Part shown: positions 1 to 11,135 of the stretch, one piece after another
Position numbering within the stretch: the stretch's first letter is position 1
Layout: each line of letters opens with the position of its first letter
DNA from: Lineus longissimus
Taxonomy: Eukaryota; Nemertea; Pilidiophora; Heteronemertea; Lineidae
Length of the DNA: 64,000 nucleotides
Assembly (NCBI RefSeq): GCF_910592395.1
Contig: NC_088314.1
Location: 13,952,001-14,016,000, forward strand
Direction: 5' to 3'
Program-made: the position numbers and the translations under genes
The notes under the pieces: model-generated
Told to the model about the DNA's origin: nothing
Seen by the model: only the letters and a program-made list of their open reading frames with translations
Databases searched by the model: none

Positions 1-87
1 AAAAGCATCTGTAATTATTCCTGAAATACTATCACTCTTCCCTATCCTAAGACATTTTATTCCCATAACTACATGTATATCATTAAG

Positions 88-926
88 ACACAATGGGTGA
101 TTTCAAAGTCAGTTTTTAGATTTAGTTTTAAAACTAAATGGAACACTAAAACCCTTGATTAAACCAGTATTGAAATGAATTGGGTTTTAGTTTCATCCTA
201 TTTCAAAGTTGGTGTTTGTTGGTTTTAGCATTATGTCCGGTTTGAGCTAAAAACTAAGGGATGGTTTTAGTGTCAAAAACTAACACCAGGACTAAAACTA
301 AAACTCTCCACAACACCAGAAATGAAGTCAGTTCTGGTGTTAGTTTTGACACTCAGTTTTAGCATTATCCTATTTCAAATTAGGTTTTAGTTTCACACTG
401 AAACGAATTGGAACACCAAGGTCTGATCTTAATCCCAGCTCGGTGTTATATTTGGAAGATTTGTAGTGCATTTTGTATTACCAATAAAACTAACACCTTA
501 GGCATTAACACCGAGTGGATTTCAAAGTTGGTGTTGGTGTTGTTTGTACCATTTCAAGAAGTAGTTACTGGTATTTTGAACGCTGATGGGAATGATGATG
601 GACGTGAAAGAAGACGAACAAATTTATATAGATCGGAAGCAGTTACAATAGGGAAACAACAGTAACAACGACAACAACATGCATGTTTGGTTTTTCCAAG
701 GTTTTATCTCTGCCCATCTTGGTGTTAGTTTTACCTGCAGAATAAAACCTCTTCTTAGTTTCAGCCCAGGTTTTAGGAGTTAAGACAAAACCAGGTGTTG
801 GTGTTAAACTAAAACCTCGAATTGGTCTTATCCAGACATAGGTTTTTAGGGGTAGAAATTAAGAGTAAAACTGACACTAACACCCAACACTAAAACCAAA
901 ACCAACTTTGAAATCACCCAATGTGT
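88..926. repeat. Fold-back repeat element built of TTTTAG/CTAAAA units
   Basis: The two ends are inverted copies: the left begins ACACAATGGGTGATTTCAAA and the right end, read on the minus strand, begins ACACATTGGGTGATTTCAAA, with one mismatch in 20. The roughly 840 bases between are almost entirely short degenerate units such as GGTTTTAGTTT in the left half and their complements towards the right end, so the single strand could fold extensively. I see no coding frame and no clear target-site duplication. It is probably a non-autonomous DNA element of MITE or fold-back type. Confidence 0.7.
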
Positions 927-1092
927 GACTCTCATGACATAAACCTCTACAACACTCTTCCGTGATTCCACCATTGATATCGCGCATCAAAGAGTGCATG
1001 TCATTATCATCGTACGTTACCGAAGTATAAAAGCGTACAAACTTTGCCACAAACAGTTGGCAGATAGCCTCACCACCTTCTACAATATCCAT
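927..1092 (-). other. Short open frame with weak insulin A-chain resemblance
   Basis: A minus-strand open frame carries GGITEECCRGLCHES. The spacing C-C-x3-C after a GI(x)E stretch resembles the start of an insulin-family A chain. The match stops there: no fourth cysteine follows at the usual spacing, no dibasic cleavage site precedes GIT, and no B-chain pattern (C-G...C) is seen in the upstream part of the frame. The frame then runs into the fold-back repeat ending at 926. It may be a gene fragment broken by that insertion, or chance. Low confidence. Confidence 0.15.
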
Positions 1093-1326
1093 ATTATTTG
1101 GCTGCGACTTACTCAGCCCCTAGTCCTTTTAACCACTTTCTAAAGTTCCTCCCCGTTTTTACTCTAAAGTGTCGTAGCTAGTTTTCACACATGCTGTACG
1201 ATCGTGATTCTTGTTCATCCTTCCTCGGAGGAATTATACTTCATATTGGTACATTTCAAAAAAGGAAAGTACTAGTATTAGAAAAGTAATTGAAATTATC
1301 TAAGAATATTTTGTTTGTGTTTTCAG

Positions 1327-2588
1327 TACAATGGGCAGCAGATCAAATGGTCTCAGCTAATGACACTGGTGGATACCGACATGAACATGACCCGGAATGA
1401 GCAGGGGGATGTCGGAGGCCTACGACAGTTGTCAAAAATCCTCAAAGAACACTTGTACCTCACTCCATCACTTTGAATGAAAGTTAGCTTAGCTGAACAG
1501 GTAAGAGAGCCTTACTACACCTTGGAGGAGTTATGATACATGCCAACTTCTTTGACGTGCATGGCATCTGATTATTGGCTCATTATAACAGTGTTATGGT
1601 TCTGATACACCCACTTCTTATTCTCCTTTCCCAGGTGCTCAGTAGTAAAGTTGCCATCGCCTTTGAAATGTCAGCAGATCGCCTCGCCCAAGCCACCGTA
1701 TCCACACGGAAGTTCTGCCTCTACATGGACAGATTCTTCGATTGTCTCAATGTCCGTAATCTGTACGACCATGTGCACTGTATTGCATGTTCATTTATTA
1801 ATGTGTCCCTTCATTTTCTACTTTTTGCATTGGCTAACCAAGGATTTTCTTGGATTTCTGAAAGAATTGGAGGATGAAAGTCAGGGAAGAGTTGAACTGA
1901 CGAAGACGGAGAGGGCAAAACTGTGTCCAAGTAGGGAAGCACTTGAAGGCTTACGAATTACTGGTAAGTTGTTTACATTTTTTATATCTGAAAGCCATTA
2001 TCTACTGGTACAGTGGAACCTCTCTTAGCGGACACCTCTCTATTAAGGACACTAGTTTTGGTCCCAGAGTGGTCGTTTCCATTCGATTTGACATCTCTAA
2101 TAAGGACACCTCGCTATTAAGGACAGCACCTGTCAATGTCAGTCCCAAGGGTGTACTTGACATGCTTGAGGTTCTACTGTGTTTTAAAGTAGTCACTCCA
2201 AAAGAACCTTGTATTTTTAGATATTGCATTTAATTCAAAATAACAAGACACGGTTTTTACAGGACTTCCTACAATTTATGACTTGGGTTTACAGTTATAC
2301 TCATAGTACAGTCAATGTACATACATGTTTTGAATCCAACATTATGACTACTTTTTTACAGTGCTTTCATTTACTGCCTTGGCAAAGGAACTGTTGTCCA
2401 TTCCATCTGTGAACTTCCTACTCTCTGGAAAAATAAGCCAATATCCACTTGAGCTGTACTTCAGTAAGCAGCGGGGATGTAGTGGACGAAACGACAACCC
2501 AACAGTTCAGCAGTTTGCAAAGAATGACTTGCACATTTTGTTGGTTGGATCAAGGAACATTAAAGCCTCTGCTAGAGGGAACTGTGAG
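1327..2588 (+). pseudogene. P-element/THAP9-type transposase, exons with a nonsense codon
   Basis: P-type transposases cut and paste DNA in the nucleus. Four exons are readable with good splice sites: 1327-1500 (after TTTCAG, before GTAAGA), 1635-1755, about 1840-1963 (before GTAAGT) and 2362-2588 (after TTTACAG, before GTAAAC). Together they read KEHLYLTPSL, a stop, then MKVSLAEQ-VLSSKVAIAFE, MDRFFDCLNVR, CPSREALEGLRIT and VLSFTALAKELL followed by FLLSGKISQYPLELYFS and NPTVQQFA. This order is characteristic of the central and C-terminal blocks of P-element/THAP9 proteins. Intron phases join correctly between exons three and four. The TGA at 1474-1476 breaks the frame inside the otherwise continuous PSL-x-MKV block. 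No THAP zinc finger was found upstream, so the N-terminus is missing. Confidence 0.75.
2011..2179. mobile_element. Small MITE inside an intron of the P-type transposase
   Basis: The ends are inverted: CAGTGGAACCTC on the left and GAGGTTCTACTG on the right, one mismatch in 12. The interior holds repeats of the type TATTAAGGACACC. TA precedes the left end, but the right end is followed by TG, so a TA duplication is only half preserved. It lies between the exon ending at 1963 and that starting at 2362. Confidence 0.6.
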
Positions 2589-2767
2589 GTAAACCTGAAT
2601 GAGAGAATGGCAAATAACGAGCAACTTTGCAATCCACTTCTACGGCGACCCAACAATAGAACGGCACAATGAAAGTGAAATTGGAATTTCTTCCAGGGAG
2701 GTTGAGGTTGAGGATTTGAACTGTCAAATGTATTCATCTCTAAAGACAATGGCATGCATGCCTCTAC

Positions 2768-4540
2768 TTAGGAGAGTTTTGGTTTTTTCAGCTCTTTTCG
2801 CAGACTCTTTTGTCCTTTTTTCGACAACTTATCATTTTTTTGTTGAACAAAGCTGTAAGCGCTCACAAAAGCTTTATGTCTAAGAGACACCCAGTAACCA
2901 ATAACATCTTTGAATAGTTTTCGATTTAATTGACTACTCATGTGTTCTGTAACTTTGTTCCATGCGCATTGAACATTCACATTGTCGTGGAGCTTGTTCT
3001 CCAAGTCAGTTTTCAGATTTTTGCCAGCCAATCTGCAAACATTTTTCACTTTCAAAATTGGATTTACGACAAGTTCAGTTTGTTTGAAGAAGTCATACAC
3101 ATCATTCCTTATGACGAAAAGTCCACCCCTGTTACAAATGTCTACAAGTTTCCGAGTGTAACTCAGGAAGGTATCGACTTCAGGAATTGATTTGTCTACC
3201 CTCCACTCTTCAAGTGTTGTTAGAAGTACATTCACCACCTCCTTATTTTTCATTGTCCTGTACTTTCGTACCAGTTTTCTTGAAACGTATCCTGCAGTGT
3301 ATCGTAGCACTTGCTCCTGTGCAGTTGTTAGAGGCACAATCGTTTCAGTAGTGTCATCGATTGTGAAAAGTGTTTTTGTGTTCTTGTGCCTTATTTCGAG
3401 TGTGTTCTTCAAATACTCTTCCATCAGGAATTGCAGCACCAACACCTTTTTCTGAAGAACTATTCTGCAACTGTTCAAAAATTGATCAAACAACCTGTCA
3501 GCTCTGCCATCAATGGATATGTTATGGAACAACTTACACAATTTTTCCTGGCTCTCATTCTTGCAATTGGTGCTGAGAATATCCAAAGCTGGCCACAACA
3601 AGTTGAAAAGTTCATTGGCGAACAAGCTCCACTGTTCAGAATAACTTGAATCCTACAATGATTGCTCCAGGGCCATGATATCTGTTTTTACCTCATTATT
3701 CAAACGTGAAATATCACTATCACGAACTGCAGATGTGGAACGTTTCATCACGGCGATTGCCTTGGTCTGTAATTCATCTTTACTAAGCAGCTGAGGGGAT
3801 GTCTCCAGTTCTGGAAAAATAGAGAAGATAAATAATTGTAGCTGTGTATTAGAATCTTTCAATGAATGATTGAATGTTTCAATTAGAATTGTACTGGTAG
3901 GCCTGCTGAGCGTATGCATATTTTTTCAAAATCAAAAAGTTATTTCAATTTGAATTGTTGTTGAATGTTGTACTTAATTCCTGGATAGAAGATTTGATAT
4001 CAAAATACAATTATCACAAACCTTTTTCTTCGACTTCTTTGGCTTTGACTTTGCATTGCCCTGGTCCTGGCCCTGGATGGACAGGGTATGTGACTGTGTC
4101 TGTGAGCATGGTGAGTGGTGCCCCGGGCCCTGGTCCTGTGATTGTGGTACATCATGTGGCAAAGATCTCGATGATGCTGGGATTGCTGGACGCGTTTGAC
4201 CTTTTTTCTTCACAGGTAGAGACCCTTTCTTTTTTTGAGAGGTATGCCTAGTAGAAAGCCCAGACCCAGACTTGCAGTGGTCGCAAATCCAGTCACCATT
4301 TGGAATTGATTCCTCTGTAAGGCCCACACAATCCAAGTGGAACCATTCAAATTCGCAGTTTGGTGACGAACATGCAACCATAATGCCTTCTTCTGGTCTC
4401 ATACAAGTGCAGTATATCTCTACAAAATCGCTGTCTGATAGATCATTAAGATTGATGAAAAAATCGTTGTGCAAATCATCTTTTTCTGGATCATTTGCAG
4501 CCTGGTTTAAATTCGCCGCCGCCGCCATCTTTGTTGACAA
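2768..4540 (-). pseudogene. PHD-finger protein with transposon-like C-terminal region, interrupted
   Basis: The first coding exon starts at 4540 (M-S-T-K-M-A-A-A-A) in a GC-rich stretch. Residues about 43-89 form a PHD zinc finger: YCTCMRPEEGIMVACSS, then WFHLDCVGL, then WICDHC, giving the C4HC3 ligand order of a chromatin-reading finger. A basic, Q/P-rich tail ends at a likely donor near 4020 (AAAAAG then GTTTGT). A second open stretch runs from about 3812 to 2768 and contains EQVLRYTAGYVSRKLVRKY and NRGGLFVIRNDVYDFF, patterns I associate with C-termini of repetitive transposase-like proteins. An in-frame TAG at 3653-3655 splits it; the frame is otherwise continuous into the 285-codon segment. 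The intron phase between the PHD exon and the second stretch does not fit the sites I chose. Either a decayed mobile-element gene or a host gene with a captured domain. Confidence 0.55.
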
Positions 4541-4870
4541 TAAACTGAGTAACCCAGCAACCGGCTAATTACATCCGGGAAACTTTCGGCGGAAATTCCC
4601 GAAGTACAATCGGAACTTCCGAAGTCGCGGCGCCTTATCTCGGTGCGTGTTTATTTAGCAATAAACATAATACCAGAAGTCGGCGGCGGTGATCTAGATT
4701 GAACCTTTGAAGTGGGCTCGTTGTTTCTCCTTTCAAGTATAATTCCTCCAAGATCCTTTTAAGGGCATAATGGTACAACGCTCACGTGTGGTGTCGTATA
4801 CTGTATAGTATGACTTATCCGACTATCACGACTAGCTTGCCTTACGCGCAAACGATTGAATATACACAAT

Positions 4871-7345
4871 CCAGAAGTATCATGGTAGCAGAAAGGGATG
4901 GGTGTTGATGGTTTCTGAGTGTGAGGGGGTATAGCGGTGTCTGGATACCGCGGTGACGTCACATCACGTGATCACGACCCATATTACTGATCGCTATGGC
5001 CAATCAGATTCACTGCTTGACCCCTGAGGAGAATGGTCCTGAGGGGTTAAAAGTAGTTTCAAAAGTTCAGCCAACATAACCACAAAGCAAAGACATAAAA
5101 GTTACACCGTTGACCATTACCAAACTCAACATCTTGTCAGCTTATATATAGGTAACACCTGCTGTGGCAAGCAGTCAGCCAGATATGCCAGAGGCGATTA
5201 GACTATCTGTGATTACACCTCATTACCCTAATACCAACATCATCGGGCAACTCAAAGAGAAAAGTGAACCTCAAGGCATCAATGCATTTGCCTTTGCAAC
5301 CTGAGGTTCGCTTTTTGACCTTCCCTAACGGGATCTGGCTGTAATGGTCTACTGACAGCACCAGCACTGAACACATCTCCACGTCTCACTGTCTGGTGCG
5401 CTCCTGTACACAAAAACACCAATAGACATGAAATATTACAATACCTAGTATGGATTCTTCCTGTGTAAAATAAAATTTACATAGCAGATTAACTTCCACG
5501 AATAAAAAAGACGTTTGGCGTGGCCAAAGTGCGGAAATAATGTCTCCGCTAAAATACACTACGAAATACACTAGGCAATGCACTACGCGATACACGGTAG
5601 AGATGCAGTTGAGTTTGTTATTGTTTTGACTTAGAAGCCCGCCCATATCATAATATATTCATGTATTCATGAAGTATAAACTCATTTCTGTCGATACAAC
5701 TCTAAGAACAGTCAATTTCTCCTTAAATCATCACCGAAACCGCGATGTCCGCAAGAAGATTTCGTTCTAGTGTCCGAAAATGCATGATCTTACAGGGGCG
5801 CTAACTCGACAAATAGAGGGGATCTATGGGGATCTATGCAAGTTTTAGGTCCTACAGGTCTCGAACTTGTAAAATCTGTAAACATGCCTCCAAATCCCAT
5901 TATGATAATGAAGAGATTGCCCCATATCTGGGAGACTGTTTTGAAACCATCGCTAATTTTGGAAGACCGGTGTAACATCTGTGGTTGTTCCCCATGTGTT
6001 TCCAAACAATAGGCAGCTAGAGAGACCATGACTTTTCAATAGGGGGGATACACAGAAAAACTCGTCAATCTATTTTTGAGCGTTCCCAAACAATGAGGGG
6101 AAACACTCAAAAACAGAAACACTCAAAAACATTACACCGGTGCCCGGCTATTTGGTTTTAAAAACCCAATTTTTCCCCATCAAAACAGCACTTTTCATTA
6201 TTCAAATGATAACTTATTGTCTGAAGACTTATTTCATAGCAGAAAAGTACTAATAACTCTGATTTGATGCGAAAAATGTAACTTTATTTGATGACTTGAT
6301 TTTCCCTTGGCCGTGGATCGGAGACAAGACCACAATTGATTTTTTAAGCCTTTTAGCAGTTTAAAATTGTCAATGTTTGACCGCGACGCATCAAAGAACG
6401 CGTGGTGTTGTGAATCTGAAATTTAGATTATGTTATTACGGACAGTCGGGCAAGTAAATGGTGAAAAATAAAATGGTGATTGACCACGGAAATTTTTTGA
6501 TAATCGACAAATTAGACAGACTTTGATATCTCCACTCTTTTCAGCCAACTGACAGAAAAAACTCAAAACACGCCCCCTATTACCCAATTAGCAAAATTCG
6601 AAATTAATTTTTTCATCAAATAATTTCTTTATATCTGTAGACTTGCCACAACAAATATTTTTTCAATACCTCTCCAAATATGTACTTGAGAGTTAAAAAC
6701 ATGCACTCGTCTAATTGATAGGCCTCGACCCTCCAACCTATGAATATTCATAAGTGGTCTTGTCTCATCGAGTTTGTTTACAATATGCAGCGCCATCTTG
6801 GAAAAGCCGTGACGTCACCGCGGTATCCTCCTTGCCATTCTGGGAAAACTCAGAGAAGGAAGCATGCTCCTCGAGTCATTAGCATAATCTAATCTTAACT
6901 CCAGCCCGAGGTAATCTTGCGCAGTGTTTCTTCGGCCCAGATACATTGTGGTGGAAAACGTCTTGTACAAAGAACGCCTGGCTTGAGCCAAAATAATAAG
7001 TGAAGAAGATCTGGCTGCGTGAGACTACTGTGGCAAAAATGACCATTGCAGAGACTCTGTGGCGTAGGCATATACTTTTTACAATTAAAAGTGCTCTCAA
7101 AAGAGGATAAGGAATGATTATTTATTAACATTTCCTGAACTATATTCCTTCTAATTATCACTTTACATAAATGGGTCGGCGTTAGGTCGCGTGCTTTTCT
7201 TTCCTCGTGACAAAATAGAACAAAATTGTTACAACCCCATAATCGCGCTATAAGTCCATAATGAGATCACGGTGACCCGTTATAAATGTTTCGCCAGCTC
7301 GATATTTTGCCGCTACGAGGCGCGTTGGGTACTTGCGTCCAGGTC
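4871..7345 (+). mobile_element. Family A long inverted-repeat element, copy 1 (single arm)
   Basis: The outer end CCAGAAGTAT at 4871 matches both ends of the element at 37851-42743. After element B (4943-6828), the arm resumes at about 6829 and runs to about 7345 with close similarity to the inner parts of both arms of copy 2, for example ATTATCACTTTA and GGTGACCCGTTATAAATGTT. About 200 bases present in the copy 2 arms are missing at the junction. I found no matching opposite arm downstream. A pogo-type transposase pseudogene starts just inside the arm (7479-9127), which may or may not belong to this family. Confidence 0.65.
4943..6828. mobile_element. Element B, 1.9 kb, with perfect 20-bp terminal inverted repeats
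   Basis: GGATACCGCGGTGACGTCAC at 4943-4962 is exactly inverted at 6809-6828. The insert separates two pieces of a family A arm. The interior has no reading frame I can assign, so this is a non-autonomous element. I see no clear target-site duplication (flanks CT and TC). The termini contain the palindrome GTGACGTCAC, which is also a CRE-like word, but no regulatory role follows from that alone. Confidence 0.75.
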
Positions 7346-7478
7346 AAGTTATAAAATACCTTTCACTTGTGAGTTCTTTTCAACGGCAGGCCACAGTTTT
7401 AATCCACAGTATAGGCGAGGCTGAAATTAACACCATTTTCAAATCGTGTTGATCAGGACATCTCAGGCATGTTAGACA

Positions 7479-9127
7479 TTGGCAAAGACAGGCACATTCT
7501 GTCACAGTGTATGCTATGAGGTCAAGATGAAGAGTTTACCCGCAATGTTGGCATTTAGTCTCCTCACACCTGTGCTCATGATGGAAAATGCTGATGATGT
7601 TGATGATGTCGCTACCCTCGACGTCACGGATCTTATTCTTATGATTTTCATGCTGCTCACATTTTAAGACAGCCTCGTGGGATTTCAGACACCGAATTTG
7701 CAAGGGAGCACAAAATCCCTCGAAGGACGATGCGACGATGGCTCAATGAAGAAGAAGAAATTAGAGAGAGGCAGCGTGGGGCCACCTTTGCCAAGCTAGA
7801 ATGCATCGGCAAAGACAAAGAGGCGTAGGTAGGTCTCGGCAGAAATTAACGAAATGGATATGGGATGCGGCAGGCGGAACATTTTCAGCAGCATTTTTTT
7901 AGCTTAATCCCACAACCGAATGATAATCAACAATATAATCGCTTAATGTGGATCTTGGGAACTTTGTCGTTATTTGGTGATGATCGAGATGAAACTTTTA
8001 TTTCAGACCTCTGGCCCGAGGTTGACCGTTTGGTTACGGAGTGGATGAACGGTCGACGTGGACAAGGACTCACATTGTCCGGAAAGGATTTGATGATGCA
8101 AAGCCAGCGTGGGCAGAGCGTGGGCAGAGCTATCTGATGACCAACAAGAAGAATACCAGATAAACAGACCTCACTTTGCAGAATTTAAAGCTTCAAGAGG
8201 ATGGTCACATGGGTTTTTAAACAGAAATGACCTAATATAAGTTACCGAAAATCTTGCAAGGATTCAACAACTTTACCTGCAAATGCTGATAAACTGGTGG
8301 AAAACTTCCGCCAGGATGTCGCTGCAACTGTGGAAGAAAATAGAATTGATCTCATCGTTAATTTGAATGAGACTTTTGCCCTATGGGACATGGCTCCCAG
8401 ATACACATACAGTACTAAAGGAGCCAAACAGGTAGATGTACGTACGTCCCTCGGCAACGCAAAGCTTGGTGTTACTGTAACGTTGGGCATTACTTTCGAC
8501 GGGAGAAAGATGCCTGCCAGTGTAATCTTTAGGAGTAAGGGCAGACGGAGAAGAAATGCAACATTTACAAGCTAACGCTCCAGAAAATGTCCGGATAACA
8601 GGTTCACCAACAGGTTGGGCTAACTGGGAAACGCTTCTGGCCTGGGTTAATGATTGCCTCCTGCCTTTTGTAGGGGATGCATTTCCCTTTCTCTTAATTT
8701 TGGACATGTTCGACTTCCCAGCCCACAGAAATGCCCACCTCCTAACAGACAATCAAAGATTCGGTTTGTGCACATGTTTCCTAGGAGGTGTACCTCGATT
8801 GTACAACCTCTCCAGACCTGACGATAATACGATCTTTCAAAAGTAACATACGCAGGCTGTGGAAGGCATGGGTAATTGCAAACAATGATGAACATGGCCA
8901 ATCTCCTGCCATACCAAGGTTTTCGGTCATGCGCGTCATTGGCGAGTTCTGGGGTCAGATAACCGCTGAAGCGATCCACACCGCGTGGAGAGCCTCTAGG
9001 CTACTACAGAATGAAGAGCCTGTAACGGAGCATGCAGAACAGGATGTAACAGATTTTTGTGGGTCAGACGATGAAAGTAGTGAAGATGGTGTGATCCTTG
9101 AGGATGTGTATGACGATATTGAGTGAT
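7479..9127 (+). pseudogene. Pogo/Tigger-type (DDE_1) transposase, frameshifted
   Basis: Pieces in different frames keep the family order. A helix-turn-helix with HKIPRRTMRRWL lies near 7705-7750. A CENP-B-like second DNA-binding block, FKASRGWSHGFLNR, lies near 8185-8232. The catalytic core begins with NLNETFALWD (8359 on), then AKLGVTVTLGITFDGRKMPA, then LLILDMFDFPAH near 8692-8727, then a block around 8811-8870 where the frame changes between SRPDD and IIRSFKSNIRRLWKAWV. An acidic tail ends at the stop near 9125. The first catalytic aspartate (the usual D-E-T) reads N-E-T here. Breaks are visible near 8235, 8555 and 8835. No terminal repeats were found around it. Confidence 0.75.
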
Positions 9128-10101
9128 TTCAGGTTTTTGATTTGTAGTTTGACCCAAGAGGCATTAAAATTGTTTGTTTTTTGAAATCGTGAGCTTTTTC
9201 AATTTAAGTCCGTTAGTCGCAGGCAAGGGTTAATGAATGACATGTCATTTCTATAAACTGATCTCACCACGGGATAACCATTACAGTGTACGCCTAGGAC
9301 GATTTTCATGAACATGTAACCCTAATCAGGCCTTTCATAACTTTTCCTGGAGTGTGTATACATGTATTCAATAATTTGTTTGTTAGACAAGTTCGTCGTG
9401 GTGGCCGGATAGATCATACTTTACCGTATTTGCGACTACTCTATTGCGGGCTCTCCCATTATGCCAAAACGGGCATTTTCTTTGTATTCTTTAACCTCTT
9501 CATTCTAGCCAGCTTTACCCTTAAGTTGATTAGATTTGTCACTGGAATTGTTATCTTGCCAGCGGCCAAACAACTCTCAATTATGCTATCATAAAACGAT
9601 TCTATATGGATATCACATAAATAGTCCTTACAGTTTATCGCATAATAGAGAATTTCAATATTTCTTAAATTTTCATCCAGCACACGTTATTAATTTTCAA
9701 TGTCAGTGAAACTGGTGCCAGTCAAGATGCCGCACACTCACGTTATTGTTTGCAGAATTTTCACGTACAATAACCGGTACCTCAAAAGACAACTGTAAGC
9801 ATGAGTGGTCCGACAAATTATACCCCTGATCAAAAACGGATTAGTTCAAGAAAACCTTCAACTTGGATTACAATGGTTAGGGTCTCAAAATGACGCTAAT
9901 GCTCTCCCCTTACAGCCAAACAGGACAATTAAAACAAAAAATGTAGAAAGCTGTAAATAAAATCACCATTTACTCATAAACTACCTACATGTAGGCGGTT
10001 TCTTCTGCAAAATGCCAGCTTGCCCTAGCCCTAGCAATGACCCTTATTCGCGCATTGATAGGCTTTCGGCAGAGAAAAAAAGCCAACAGGTTTGCTTATT
10101 T
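9128..10101. other. Intergenic stretch, nothing assigned
   Basis: AT-rich DNA between the pogo pseudogene and the gypsy 5' LTR. No coding frame with recognisable motifs, splice structure or repeat boundary was seen. Confidence 0.5.
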
Positions 10102-10105
10102 CTTG

Positions 10106-10669
10106 TGTAGCCCTGTCAAGTTATATGTATTCGTCAGTGGTGCCCTCTGAGAGAAGGGGAACTAACTAAAAGTTCATCTCTGAGCTCTCCTGCTGGGGGA
10201 GATTTGTATGTTAGGTGGACCCTCAAGAGACCAGATTTCTTATTTATCATTCCGTATTAAATCCTCAAAATCAACCTTATACAATATACATGTACATCTT
10301 CCGTTTGGCAATGGTTCATCCCCTTCTCTAAGCACTGGGCATCACTGGCACGGCATCATTTTCTTCTGGTTGATCATACTTTTGGGGAGATTTGCTCCTA
10401 AAACATTTCACATGTGGGTTGTGAGGTTCTTTGTTTGGCTCCGAGGCCAAATGTAGTATGTATTACATGTATGTTGTGGTTTTGTGCACGTATAGTGGCA
10501 AAATATAGATCTGATGATAGTTCCAATTCATTCCGTTGTTCGGTTCTTGTAGTATACTAGTCGCATGCCAATAGTTGTCCGAGGCCCTATTCCCCAGACG
10601 CAACTTACGTGCCCCGTACCCCCCCCCCCCCCCGACGAGAGGACCGTTATGCAGTTCTCCCGTGTAACA
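10106..10669 (+). repeat. 5' LTR
   Basis: It starts TGTAGCCC and ends GTGTAACA, and is repeated in direct orientation at 23558-24106. The differences I can see are a longer C-run (about 17 C's here, 6 in the 3' copy), an extra copy of GTACAT, and a few single-base changes. Promoter and polyadenylation signals of the element should lie here, but I could not place them. Confidence 0.92.
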
Positions 10670-10673
10670 TATT

Positions 10674-10691
10674 TGGCGCCCAACGTGGGGC
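10674..10691 (+). other. Primer-binding site
   Basis: TGGCGCCCAACGTGGGGC lies four bases after the 5' LTR. It starts with TGG, the complement of a tRNA 3' CCA end, as expected for the site where a tRNA primes minus-strand synthesis. I do not assign the tRNA species. Confidence 0.8.
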
Positions 10692-11135
10692 CTGTTGGGT
10701 CTGTAGGCCTTATCTTTTCTATGTGTGCATAGGCCTAGTTTATTGTAGTGAAAATGCAGGCTGTAGAGTGTAGTGCATTTTGGTGTACATGATCTGTACA
10801 TCTCCTGTACATTGTGTGCGTACATTGTATTGGCTCAGAGATATGCATTTCTCTTGGAAGCTGGTGAGCTAGAAATACATGTCGGATGCATACGATGACG
10901 TATGTCGTGTAGTGGCTGTAGGTGCTATGTTGTACAGTAACCTGATGTACTTGTAGGCCTACAAGTAGACCTAAGGTAAATTAGGGTAAATTTTAAATAT
11001 GCCCCTCATTGTTTTGATTTCCCTGCGTAACTGAGTTTAAGCTGTGTATACAGGTATTGCCTTTGTGCCCCAGGCACTGTTATAATACCTTTTAACCCCT
11101 TGCTTACACCTTTGTTTTTTAATTTCAGGCTCACT

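Noticed and set aside
9280-9310. Right terminal repeat of the pogo-type element (CAGTGTACGCC against CAGTATAGGCG near 7407)
   Set aside because: The two words are not inverted copies of each other and no TA pair flanks them.
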